Shown: positions 6,006 through 13,411, counted from the stretch's first letter. The stretch is 13,411 bases of DNA from Candidatus Methanoprimaticola hominis (GCA_006954465.1 LVVU01000102.1:1-13411), one strand, 5' to 3'. A program made the numbers and translations. The notes: generated by a model from the sequence alone, not told the origin.

Positions 6006-6027
6006 AAAAATCCGATTACGAAACAGC

Positions 6028-7665
6028 ATGCTGAAGCGCAAGATGTACGACGAACTTCTCGAATGGAAGTCGCACGAGGGTCACAAATCTCTGCTCATCA
6101 GGGGACAACGCCAGACTGGCAAGACGTACATAGTCGAAGAGTTCGCCAAAACGTACAGCAACAGCGTGACGATCACGCTGGATAAGAACGCCCAGATGCG
6201 CAAGGCGTTCAGAGATGCATCTTCAGTCGATGACATCATCAATCAACTGGAAGCCGGGAATCCGAGATTCGACGCTGTCGAAGGAGACACCCTGATATTC
6301 CTGGACGAGGTCCAATCGTGTCCTGCAGCACGGTCCTTCCTCAAGGAATTCACCATCGACGGCAGATACGACGTCATCGCATCAGGCTCGCTTCTGGATG
6401 TACCGATCAGGGTGGAGAAAAGCGAGAGGGATCACGAGGAGGATGTCATCCCGACCGTCCCTGTCGGATACGAAGAGCACCTGCGCATGTATCCTCTCGA
6501 CTTCGAAGAATTCCTATGGGCCAAGGGATACAGACAGGAGGTGATCGATCGCATCCGGACTTCGATAAGAAAGAAGGAGCCGCTTCGGTCCGCTGTCGTG
6601 GAATCCATGAGCGGGCTGTTCAGGGAACATATGATGGTCGGAGGGATGCCGGAAGCGGTATCCAACTACATCACGAACGGGATCCCTGCGGCCAGGAATG
6701 CATTGGACTCCGTGATTCATTCCATGAACGACGATGTGGCGAAATACACCTCGGCAAGCGATGCTCTGAAAATCCGCCAATGCTTCGACTCCATCCCGGC
6801 ACAACTGTCCGAGACCAACAAGAAGTTCATGTATTCCAGACTCGAGACGAGAGGATCGCGCGAAGGAGCTCGCAACTATTCGGACGCACTTCTGTGGATC
6901 GACGGCTGCGGAATCGGAAATCCGTGCTATAAACTGAGGTCCATCGACAAACCGCTATCGATGTCACGCGATCCGGACAACTTCAAGATGTATCTCTCCG
7001 ACACAGGGACTCTGATCCACATGATGGATCGGGAGAGCCAGAACGACAGCCCAGCCATGAGAGCAGTCGCAGAGGAGGACATGTCCTACAAACAGGGCGC
7101 GTTGACCGAGAACATGGTCGCGGAATGTCTGATGAAGGCTGGTATCGCGAGATACCACTTCATCAACAGGAAGGAACCTGGACGCATGGAATTGGACTTC
7201 GTCATCGAACTGGGCCCGGACATCGTGGCGATAGAGGTCAAATCGGGGAAGAGCAGAACGGGTCCGTCCCTGTCCAAGACGTTGAGCGACTCCAGATTCG
7301 ATCGCAGGATGAAGTTCGAGAACACGGACATCCATGTGGACGACGACGGCATAGAACACTATCCGATCTTCGCAGCAGCGTTCATCGACGATATGAAGCG
7401 GAAGGACGACAGTTGGATGGAGAGGTTCGAAGGAGGAACGGGTCCCGATCTCGAAGGACTCCTCGATCAAAGGGATGGAACGATAAAGAAGAACGAGGCC
7501 GCCGTCCGAAGACGACGACCTCCGGAATGTTTCAGTTCACGTAGTACAGCCAGTGCTCGTACTTGGGGTCCGCGCCGGTCGCGATCTCGCGGAACTTGGC
7601 GTGGAGCTTGGAAGCGACCTCTCCGATCTTCCCGTCGCCGACGGGCTTTCCGTCCAGCATGGTGA
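6028..7665 (+). CDS. DUF4143-type AAA+ ATPase with PD-(D/E)XK-like C-terminal domain
   Basis: The start MLKRKMYDELLEWK is typical of this archaeal and bacterial ATPase family. Walker A is GQRQTGKT (residues 26-33), Walker B is TLIFLDE (88-94), and a sensor segment IASGSL lies near 117-122. The C-terminal DUF4143 region ends with a nuclease-like motif: Asp390 in MELDFVI and ExK at 403-405 (AIEVKSGKS). Family similarity ends near residue 455 (PIFAAAFIDDM). The remaining about 90 residues are low-quality and Arg-rich, and the last about 44 are antisense to the 3' end of ilvE, so the original stop seems lost. The function of these ATPases is not established; they are often multicopy and strain-variable. 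The tandem palindromic promoter drives it, and the codon use is less GC-biased than its neighbours, hinting at transfer. Confidence 0.85.
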   Translation: MLKRKMYDELLEWKSHEGHKSLLIRGQRQTGKTYIVEEFAKTYSNSVTITLDKNAQMRKAFRDASSVDDIINQLEAGNPRFDAVEGDTLIFLDEVQSCPAARSFLKEFTIDGRYDVIASGSLLDVPIRVEKSERDHEEDVIPTVPVGYEEHLRMYPLDFEEFLWAKGYRQEVIDRIRTSIRKKEPLRSAVVESMSGLFREHMMVGGMPEAVSNYITNGIPAARNALDSVIHSMNDDVAKYTSASDALKIRQCFDSIPAQLSETNKKFMYSRLETRGSREGARNYSDALLWIDGCGIGNPCYKLRSIDKPLSMSRDPDNFKMYLSDTGTLIHMMDRESQNDSPAMRAVAEEDMSYKQGALTENMVAECLMKAGIARYHFINRKEPGRMELDFVIELGPDIVAIEVKSGKSRTGPSLSKTLSDSRFDRRMKFENTDIHVDDDGIEHYPIFAAAFIDDMKRKDDSWMERFEGGTGPDLEGLLDQRDGTIKKNEAAVRRRRPPECFSSRSTASARTWGPRRSRSRGTWRGAWKRPLRSSRRRRAFRPAW

Positions 7666-8461
7666 CGGGTGCGATCTCGGCGGCGGTTCCGGTCATCCAG
7701 ACCTCATCGGACGAGGAGAGCATGAACCTGGAGACGGGGATCTCCCTGACGGTGTATCCCATGTCCCTGGCGACCTTGATGATAGAATCCCTGGTGATGC
7801 CCTCGAGGATGGACTCCGCGGTGCTGGGGGTGATGATCTCGCCGTGGCGGTACATGAAGATGTTCTCTCCGGTGCACTCCGCGACGTGTCCGACGGAGTT
7901 GAGCATGATGGCCTCGTCGGCGCCCTGCCTGACGGCCTCCCTCTTGGCGATGGTGGATGTGACGTAGGAACCGTTGACCTTGGCTCCGGCGGGTCCGCAC
8001 AGGTTGTCGGGCCTCTGCCAGGAGGATGTGATCAGCTTGGCTCCGGCGGATGCGTTGGGTCCGAGGTACTCGCCCATGTGGATGCAGGTGATAACGAAGG
8101 ACGTCTCGACGCCGCAGGGGTTGAGTCCGACCTCCTCTCCGCTGAGGAAGAAGCAGGGCTTGATGTAGTCGACGGCGTCGCCGTTGGCCCTGACCGCGTC
8201 CTTGATGGCCTCCATGACCTCGACAAGCCCGTACTTCTTGCCCTCGACGACAGTCTCGATGCCCATGATCCTGCATCCGTCGATGAGTCTCTGAGCGTGC
8301 TCCTTGAGCCTGAAGACGGCGAGTCCCTTGGGGGTGTGGTAGACCCTGATCCCCTCGAACACGCCGGATCCGTAGTTCATGGCGTGGGCGAGGACATGGA
8401 CCTTGGCGTCCTCCCAGTCGACGAGCTTGCCGTTAAGCCAGATCTTCTCGGTCTTATCCAT
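7532..8461 (-). CDS. ilvE: Branched-chain amino-acid aminotransferase (class IV PLP)
   Basis: The 309-residue protein is a fold-type IV aminotransferase that interconverts branched-chain amino acids and their 2-oxo acids. Landmarks are HAMNYGSGVFEGIRVY near the N-terminus, the PLP-binding lysine Lys161 in GAKVNGSYVTSTIAKREA (equivalent to E. coli Lys159), and Glu194 in DEAIMLNSVGHVAECTGENIF (equivalent to Glu193). The family signature DEVWMTGTAAEIAPV follows. I start at the ATG at 8461 because a Shine-Dalgarno GGTGA sits 5 bases upstream; a GTG at 8470 would lie inside that site. The 3' end is overlapped in antisense by the ATPase reading frame. A TATA box lies in the gap after gmhAB, so it probably has its own promoter. 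Confidence 0.95.
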   Translation of the reverse strand: MDKTEKIWLNGKLVDWEDAKVHVLAHAMNYGSGVFEGIRVYHTPKGLAVFRLKEHAQRLIDGCRIMGIETVVEGKKYGLVEVMEAIKDAVRANGDAVDYIKPCFFLSGEEVGLNPCGVETSFVITCIHMGEYLGPNASAGAKLITSSWQRPDNLCGPAGAKVNGSYVTSTIAKREAVRQGADEAIMLNSVGHVAECTGENIFMYRHGEIITPSTAESILEGITRDSIIKVARDMGYTVREIPVSRFMLSSSDEVWMTGTAAEIAPVTMLDGKPVGDGKIGEVASKLHAKFREIATGADPKYEHWLYYVN

Positions 8462-8521
8462 TGGATTCACCTTTGAGGCATCAACGCATACGCGCGATTA
8501 GAACGGATGACAAGGCTAGCC

Positions 8522-8529
8522 ATATTTAC
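8522..8529 (-). promoter_or_regulatory. TATA box of ilvE
   Basis: Minus-strand GTAAATAT is centred about 64 bases before the ATG at 8461, giving a leader of about 38 bases with a good ribosome binding site. It lies immediately after the gmhAB stop codon, so ilvE can be expressed apart from the heptose genes. Confidence 0.4.
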
Positions 8530-8533
8530 GCGT

Positions 8534-9574
8534 TTAGGCCGACTCGGAAGCGAGGATGATATCCACGGCATCCGAGAAGGAGACACCCTGTCCGACCTTG
8601 ACGGTGCGGCAACCCAGGCGTGTCCCGAATTCGACATCCTTGTCGTGGTCACCGACCATCCACGATCTCGAAGGATCGATCCCGTGCTTCGCGATGGCCG
8701 CGAGACCCATTCCGATCTCGGGCTTCCTGCAGGAGCAGTGCTCCTCCGGGGTGTGAGGGCAGTAGAATATGTCGTCGATGCGCCCGCCTCCAGCCTCGAC
8801 GATGCATCTGAGCTTGTCGTGGATGCTGTTCAGGGTCGCTTCATCGAAGTATCCGCGATGGAGCCCGGACTGGTTGGTTATCAGGACGACGAGATAGCCC
8901 GCCCTGTTCAGTCTAGCTATGGCTCCCGGAACGTCCGGGAACACCTCGAACTTGTCCGGATCGTCGCAGTACGGTACGTCCTTCGCTACGGTGTCGTCCC
9001 TGTCGATGAATACGGCTCGGTTCCCGAAGAGCTCCTGCTCCACGATGCCCGCGATGATGTGGCATGCGCAGAGGTAGCCCTCCTGGACGTGGGGGGTCTC
9101 CACGGTGGGGATGACGACCGCGCAGTCGGCGATCTCCTTCATCTTCCCATGGTCGCCGGTGAACACGATGGTCCTGCCGCCACGGGCCTTGGCCTCCTCC
9201 ATCGCCAGGATGACGTTCTTGGAGTTGCCCGATGTCGAGAGTCCGACAAGGATGTCGCCCTTCCTGCAGATCCCTTCGACCTGCCTCTTGAAGACGATAT
9301 CGTAGCTGTAATCGTTGCCGATAGCGGTGACCGGAGCGATGTTGGAGAGGCACACGCCGGGAAGGGCGGGGCGCTCCATCATGTACCTGCCGGAGAACTC
9401 GGCCGCGATGTGCTGGGCATCGGCGGAGGACCCGCCGTTCCCGCAGAAGATGACCTGATTGCCGTTCCTGAAGGCCTCGACCATGAGGTCGGCCGCTTTC
9501 CTGATCTGGGCGGGGCCGATCCTCGAGATCGTATCGGCCGCCTTGGACAGCTCTGCTGTGATGACGTCATTCAT
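8534..9574 (-). CDS. gmhAB: Fused phosphoheptose isomerase and heptose-bisphosphate phosphatase (GmhA-GmhB)
   Basis: This 346-residue protein joins two enzymes. Residues 1-183 are a SIS-domain sedoheptulose-7-phosphate isomerase: CGNGGSSADAQHIAAEF, STSGNS, and the zinc ligands His55, Glu59, Gln164 and His172 with the same spacing as E. coli His61, Glu65, Gln172 and His180. Residues 186-346 are a HAD phosphatase of the GmhB type: FIDRDDT with Asp191 and Asp193, ITNQSG, the zinc loop CPH...CSC (Cys272, His274, Cys280, Cys282) and GDHDKD. There is almost no linker (ELFGNRAVFID). GmhA makes D-glycero-D-manno-heptose 7-phosphate and GmhB removes the 7-phosphate after the kinase acts. The ATG overlaps the end of hddA by 8 bases and has a GGAG site upstream. 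In bacteria these are usually separate genes. Confidence 0.93.
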   Translation of the reverse strand: MNDVITAELSKAADTISRIGPAQIRKAADLMVEAFRNGNQVIFCGNGGSSADAQHIAAEFSGRYMMERPALPGVCLSNIAPVTAIGNDYSYDIVFKRQVEGICRKGDILVGLSTSGNSKNVILAMEEAKARGGRTIVFTGDHGKMKEIADCAVVIPTVETPHVQEGYLCACHIIAGIVEQELFGNRAVFIDRDDTVAKDVPYCDDPDKFEVFPDVPGAIARLNRAGYLVVLITNQSGLHRGYFDEATLNSIHDKLRCIVEAGGGRIDDIFYCPHTPEEHCSCRKPEIGMGLAAIAKHGIDPSRSWMVGDHDKDVEFGTRLGCRTVKVGQGVSFSDAVDIILASESA

Positions 9575-10570
9575 TGGGATATCTCCAAGAGATGACACCC
9601 TGGGGCTCGAACATGAAGTCTGCAACCTTCGCACCCATCTTTCCGAGCTCTTGGGCGACGTTGTACTTGCGGTTGTATTCGCATATGAAGTACATGAAAC
9701 CACCCCCGCCCGCGCCGGACACCTTCCCGCCGATCGCACCGGCCTTCTTGGCGGCTTCGTACATCGAATCGATGCGGGGGTTCGTAACCTTGTTGGAGAA
9801 CTGCTTCTTGTAGACCCACGACTCGTCGAGGATCTCCCCTGCGGTGCGGATGTCGCCTCTCTCCAGGGCCACGGACATCTCCTTGGCCAATGCTTTGGTC
9901 TGGTCCAGAGCATCCTCGTTCTGGCCCTTGTTGAACTTGTTGACCTGGCTGTCGATGATGGTCGCGGACTCGCGGTTGTTGCCGGTATAGCACAGGAGCG
10001 AGCAGTATTGGAGCTCATTGATGGCATCGTCCCTGATCTTCACGCGCCGTTGCCGTTGAACTTCATCAGATTGAATCCTCCGAAGACGGCGGCATACTGG
10101 TCCTGCTTCCCGCCCTTGAGACCGATCTCCTCCCTCTCGAGCTTGTAGGCCAGCTGGGCCATCTCGCTCGCGGTGAGCCTGATGCCGCGCCACTCGCACA
10201 TGGCCGCGATGATCGACACTATGACGGTCGAGGAGCCTCCGAGACCGGATCCGGGAGGAGCCTCCGATTGAAGGAACATCCTGAATCCGTCGGTGACCTG
10301 GAAGTGATTGGTTACGACCTTGATGAGATCCATGTTCCCGTCCAGGGGCAGCGGGCTGTCGCTCAGCTCGGCGCTGTATTTCCCGTAGTCCGTGGAATGG
10401 ACCGACATGGAATGATCGTCGGTCGGAGTGATGGTGCAGTACGCATAACGGTTGATCGTCGTATTGAAAACGGCGCCCCCTTTCTTGGAGGCATACGGCT
10501 CGACGTCTGTGCCGCCTCCGGCCAGCCCTATTCTCAATGGTGCTCTGGCCCTGTAGTGAATCCCATCCAT
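9567..10570 (-). pseudogene. hddA: HddA-like heptose-7-phosphate kinase (GHMP), interrupted by a frameshift
   Basis: From the ATG at 10570, preceded by GAGGTGA, the first frame gives a GHMP kinase N-terminus: ARAPLRIGLAGGGTDVEPYA, the ATP-binding motif PPGSGLGGSS (residues 105-114), and KLEREEIGLKGGKQDQYAAVFGGFNLMKFNGN, then stops at 10040. Another frame continues from about 10043: VKIRDDAINELQYCSLLCYTG, the third GHMP motif KVSGAGGGGFMYF, and the end at 9567. The family normally has about 7-8 residues (a V-N-P-L type segment) between the two parts. Only a few bases remain, so perhaps 16 bases are missing; the exact size is inferred. HddA forms heptose 1,7-bisphosphate, the substrate for the downstream GmhB domain, so the break would stop the pathway unless it is an assembly error or the kinase is supplied elsewhere. 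Confidence 0.85.
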
Positions 10571-10588
10571 CCCATCACCTCGGGTCCA

Positions 10589-10605
10589 CCGGGTTCGATA
10601 CCCGG
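10589..10605 (-). other. Perfect hairpin in the hddA leader, T-arm-like
   Basis: CCGGG and CCCGG form a perfect 5-bp stem around a 7-base loop. Read on the plus strand it is CCGGGTTCGATACCCGG, which resembles a tRNA T arm except for A at position 60. No matching acceptor or anticodon arm lies beside it. Given the TATA box at 10632-10639, it would sit in the roughly 39-base leader of hddA, just before the ribosome binding site. Confidence 0.5.
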
Positions 10606-10631
10606 AAGTAGAATGTACTATTTCGGCGGTG

Positions 10632-10639
10632 ATATATAA
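10632..10639 (-). promoter_or_regulatory. TATA box of the hddA-gmhAB operon
   Basis: Minus-strand TTATATAT is a strong TATA box, placing transcription start near 10609 and giving a leader that contains the hairpin and the Shine-Dalgarno sequence GAGGTGA. Confidence 0.6.
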
Positions 10640-10696
10640 CACTAGTTGACATTTCTACGAGTGCGACGGTCTGGCACATGCAGGTTCCGTCGTAAG

Positions 10697-10704
10697 CATA
10701 TTAA
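10697..10704 (+). promoter_or_regulatory. TATA box of the GT4 operon (leaderless)
   Basis: GCATATTAA-like sequence is centred about 26 bases before the ATG at 10727, so the mRNA of the first glycosyltransferase is probably leaderless. The promoter diverges from hddA within a gap of about 156 bases, which suggests joint control of the two sugar operons. Confidence 0.45.
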
Positions 10705-10726
10705 TTCCGTCGACCTCTATCGATGG

Positions 10727-11855
10727 ATGATGAGGATCGCAATGATGACCGACAGCTGGTTCCCTACGAGGGACGGCGTCGTCACGTCCATCACGATAAT
10801 CAAGGAATCCCTGGAGGCTCTGGGCCACGAGGTCTTCATAGTCGCACCGGAGCCGGAGAAGGAATTCAGGCAGGAGGGGGTCTACTACTTCCCCGCGGTC
10901 CGTTTCAGATCCTATGAAGGGTACTACGTTCCGATCCTCCCGTCGAACAAGATGGAGGTCCTCCGCGAGATCGATCCCGATGTGATCCATATCCACGGGG
11001 TCGCCACCATGGCGCTCCGCGGACTGGTCTGCGGTCACGAGCTTGGGATCCCCACCGTGATGACATTCCACACGATGGTCGATGACGCGGCCAAGTACTA
11101 TTCTCCGATCAAGATCCCGCCGGAGACGATGGAGAAGCTCATCTGGATCTATCTGAGGCAGATCCTGAAGAGGATGGATGTCGTGGTGACCCCCACGGCC
11201 TGCATCGGCGAGGAGCTGAAGTCCCGCGGGGCCGTCTGCAGGAACCTCGTGACCATACCCACCGGTACAAACACCGCCGAGTTCCACCCCGGGATCGCTT
11301 CCGACGACATCCGGAGGAGGCACGGGCTCGAGGGAAAGAGGGTTGCGATCCATGTCGGACGCATATCCTACGAGAAGGAGCTCGACATGGTCGTCCGCGC
11401 GATGCAGAGGATCGATGCGACCCTTCTCGTCGCAGGGAAGGGACCGGCCAAGGCGGACGTCGAGAAGCTCGTCGAGGACCTCGGCCTCCAGGACAAGGTC
11501 GTCTTCGCCGGATTCGTTCCCGATTCCGAGCTCCCCGCGTACTATAACGCGGCGGACATCGCCGTTCGAGACGCAGGGACTGTCCATCCTGGAAGCCATG
11601 GCATCCGGGAAGCCCGTGGCCTGCCGCAACGGCAGGGCATTCGCCGAGATCGTGCACGACGGAGTGAACGGATACCTGTTCGACGATGTGGACGGGTGCG
11701 TCGAAGCGATGGAGAGGGCGTTCGATGCTCCCCCCGAGGTCAGGGAGGCTTCGCTGAAGACGGCGCTGGACAACTCCCGCGATAGGTCCGCCCGGCTCTA
11801 TGTGGGCGCGTACGAGCTCGCCATCGAGACCAGGAAGGAGAGGTGCAGGAAGTGA
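10727..11855 (+). pseudogene. GT4-family glycosyltransferase, interrupted by a frameshift
   Basis: The first frame (10727 to about 11565) reads MMRIAMMTDSWFPTRDGVVTSI, DPDVIHIHGVATMALRG, TPTACIGEELK, HVGRISYEKELDMVV and VVFAGFVPDSELPAYYNAADIAV, a GT-B family 4 transferase like archaeal diacylglycerol or lipid-linked sugar transferases. It then leaves homology and runs to 11785 in junk. A second frame resumes exactly with FETQGLSILEAMASGKPVA and continues to 11855. The family has a short segment ending before FETQG (typically a P-S-x-F-E block) that is absent, so about 14 bases seem missing, and the conserved donor-site glutamate region is split. ATG at 10727 or 10730 both fit the TATA spacing; the earlier is used. 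Its stop overlaps the next gene (GTGA). Confidence 0.82.
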
Positions 11856-12433
11856 GCCTCGGGGACTGGTTGTTCGGACTGTTCGACGGGATGGGCGATG
11901 CGGGCGTGGTGCTCTGCATCTTCCTGCTGTTCCTGATCGATGCCCTGCTGTTCCCCACGCTCCCCGAGCTCTTCATGGTCCTCGGATTCAGCAGCAACCC
12001 CACATGGGAGTTCGCAATGATCCTGCTTGGGGCCACCGTGATAGCCGAACTGGTCGGCGTGTTCTCGCTTTACTACATCGTGTCCAGGATCAAGGTCCCG
12101 GCCAGGATCGCGAGGATCGCGAACAGGTACATCGACTTCCTGGTGTTCAGCGACGAGAAGATCATCCTCGTCAACCGCATAGCGCCGATGATCCCATTCC
12201 TGGGAGCGTTCATCGCCATGGTGGACTCATGGGACAGGAGGAAGTGCGCCGCCTACATCGTGATAGGCTGCCTCGTCAAGTACGGCATCATCCTGATGGC
12301 CAGCGGATTCTTCATCAGCTATCTCGGATCCGAGGAGGCGCAGACGGTGACGCTGGTGTTCGTCTTCGCCGTCATCATAATCAGCTTCATCGCATCCTAT
12401 TTCAAGAAGAGGAAGGAGGGCCTGGAAACATGA
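11852..12433 (+). CDS. Multi-pass membrane protein of the glycan operon
   Basis: The product (193 residues) has about four to five hydrophobic segments: near residues 15-43, 52-76, 104-122, 129-150 and 160-182, with a basic cytoplasmic tail (FKKRKEGLET). The NRIAPMIPFLGAFIAMVD segment recalls the R..P motif region of small VTT/DedA-like membrane proteins, but the match is not strong enough to name it. I start at GTG 11852, which overlaps the preceding stop as GTGA and has AGGAGAGG 8 bases upstream; GTG 11843 is an alternative. Its end overlaps the next ATG as ATGA, so three genes are tightly coupled. A role in moving or anchoring a lipid-linked sugar is inferred from context only. Confidence 0.75.
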   Translation: MSLGDWLFGLFDGMGDAGVVLCIFLLFLIDALLFPTLPELFMVLGFSSNPTWEFAMILLGATVIAELVGVFSLYYIVSRIKVPARIARIANRYIDFLVFSDEKIILVNRIAPMIPFLGAFIAMVDSWDRRKCAAYIVIGCLVKYGIILMASGFFISYLGSEEAQTVTLVFVFAVIIISFIASYFKKRKEGLET

Positions 12434-13411
12434 GATTCGTAGACGTCAATCCGTTCTTCTACCCGTACAAGGGCGGCATAGAGAGACGCATACACGATAC
12501 GGCGCGCCTTCTTGCGGCGAGAGGGCACGACGTCACCATCCTCACTTCGAGGCTGCCGGACACGGCAGAGGAGGAGACGACCGAATGGGGATACCGCATC
12601 ATCCGCCTCCCTTCCAGATTCATCAACATCTACAACCCCCCGTACGTGACGTCCAGGAACGTCCTGGAAACGCTCGAATCCATGGACGCCGACGTCGTGA
12701 ACTACAACTACCGCTGGGCGCCGTCCTACAACAAGGACCTGAAGAGATACGACGGGAGGAAAGTGTTCACCTACCACAACATGTGGGGGGAGGGCATCGG
12801 CCTCCAGGCGAAGCTGTCCGAGATCAACGACGATTCGTTCCGTTCGACGCTCGAATCCTTCGATCACATCATCTGCGTCAGCGACTACGTCCGCGACGAC
12901 CTGATCCGCCGTGGGATCCCTTCGGATAGAACGAGCACCGTGCCCACCTGCATGGACATGCCTCCGCTCCGCGAGATGCCCGAAGGCGACTACATCCTGT
13001 CGCTCGGAAGGCTCGTGGCAACGAAGGGGCTCGATTACATGATCGAGGCCATGAAGGATGTTGATTGCAGACTGATCGTCTGCGGCAAGGGCCCGGAGGA
13101 GAAGAACATCAGGAAGAAGGTGGAGAAGCTCGGCCTCCGGGACAAGGTGGAGCTCCGCGGATACGTCTCCGATGAGGAGAAGGCGGATCTTATCGATTCC
13201 TGCAGGATGTTCGTCATGCCCTCGCTCTTCGAATCGTTCGGACTCGCTGCGCTCGAGGTCATGTCCCATGGGAAGCCGCTCGTCTACTCGGAGGTCAACG
13301 GGCTTCCCGAGACGGTGGGCGACGGAGGGATCGGAGTCCCTCCGAGGGATCCGACGGCGATATCGGATGCCATCAACCGCATGCTCTCCGACGATGCGCT
13401 CCGCAAGGAGA
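12430..13411 (+). CDS. GT4-family glycosyltransferase, partial (runs off the window)
   Basis: The frame is open from the ATG at 12430, overlapping the previous stop (ATGA), to the end of the window, giving at least 327 residues. The N-terminal acceptor half starts MRFVDVNPFFYPYKGGIERR, where the GGIE loop is typical, and contains FTYHNMWGEG and ICVSDYVRDDLIRRG. The C-terminal donor half has YILSLGRLVATKGLDYMIEAM, LIVCGKGPEE, VELRGYVSDEEKADLI, and the intact E-x7-E type block MPSLFESFGLAALEVMSHGKP, followed by EVNGLPETVGDGGIGVPP. Unlike the first GT4 in this operon, the conserved FESFG region is complete. Sugar donor and acceptor cannot be told. The natural stop lies beyond the window. Confidence 0.92.
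   Translation, partial: MRFVDVNPFFYPYKGGIERRIHDTARLLAARGHDVTILTSRLPDTAEEETTEWGYRIIRLPSRFINIYNPPYVTSRNVLETLESMDADVVNYNYRWAPSYNKDLKRYDGRKVFTYHNMWGEGIGLQAKLSEINDDSFRSTLESFDHIICVSDYVRDDLIRRGIPSDRTSTVPTCMDMPPLREMPEGDYILSLGRLVATKGLDYMIEAMKDVDCRLIVCGKGPEEKNIRKKVEKLGLRDKVELRGYVSDEEKADLIDSCRMFVMPSLFESFGLAALEVMSHGKPLVYSEVNGLPETVGDGGIGVPPRDPTAISDAINRMLSDDALRKE

Noticed and set aside
5880..6185. Plus-strand frame of 101 codons spanning the tandem repeats
   Set aside because: It crosses the promoter repeats, overlaps the ATPase start out of frame and has no coding character.
7553..8476. Plus-strand frame of 307 codons opposite ilvE
   Set aside because: Composition is D/G/V/L-rich without motifs and mirrors the ilvE codon pattern; ilvE itself is certain.
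8507..9595. Plus-strand frame of 362 codons opposite gmhAB
   Set aside because: The opposite strand carries both complete catalytic domains; this frame shows no recognisable domain.
10655..11773. Minus-strand frame of 372 codons opposite the first GT4
   Set aside because: Shadow of the GT4 coding pattern with no motif, although it stays open across the GT4 frame break.

Overview
The window comes from a high-GC archaeon, most likely a methanogen of the Thermoplasmata (Methanomassiliicoccales-like). The archaeal signs are the gene order L18e-L13-S9-RpoN, the archaeal tRNA methylase Trm56, a COG1318-type regulator, a zinc-binding Rpo10 subunit, a tRNA without an encoded CCA, and TATA boxes about 26-28 bases before ATG codons, which implies several leaderless mRNAs. 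The order-level assignment is inference.

Left part (1-3410): an information-processing block. A minus-strand operon runs COG1318-type regulator, Trm56 and HD-domain hydrolase. A plus-strand 55-residue zinc-ribbon protein and a small winged-helix protein follow. A minus-strand unknown protein overlaps the winged-helix gene tail to tail. Then come a roughly 295-base structured gap and tRNA-Pro(GGG).

Middle (3449-4940): the minus-strand operon rpl18e-rpl13-rps9-rpoN, closed by a strong 9-bp hairpin. Divergent from it is a DPM1-like family 2 glycosyltransferase broken by a frameshift. Next is a DUF4143-type AAA+ ATPase behind two perfect 32-bp tandem repeats, each carrying a palindrome and a TATA box. 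Its 3' end runs into the antisense of ilvE.

Right part (7532-13411): ilvE (minus), then a heptose-phosphate operon (minus) with a GHMP kinase of the HddA type, broken by a frameshift, and a fused GmhA-GmhB protein (phosphoheptose isomerase plus heptose-bisphosphate phosphatase). Divergent from it is a glycan-assembly operon: a GT4 glycosyltransferase (frameshifted), a multi-pass membrane protein and a second GT4 that runs off the window. Together these could make an activated heptose and build a surface glycan; the nucleotidyltransferase is not in the window.

The most striking feature is that three sugar or glycan genes (DPM1-like GT, hddA, GT4) are each interrupted at one point where a short conserved block appears missing and the frame changes, while every information-processing gene is intact. 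This is either real decay or variation of the glycan pathway, or an assembly artefact. Reads or a related genome would decide.
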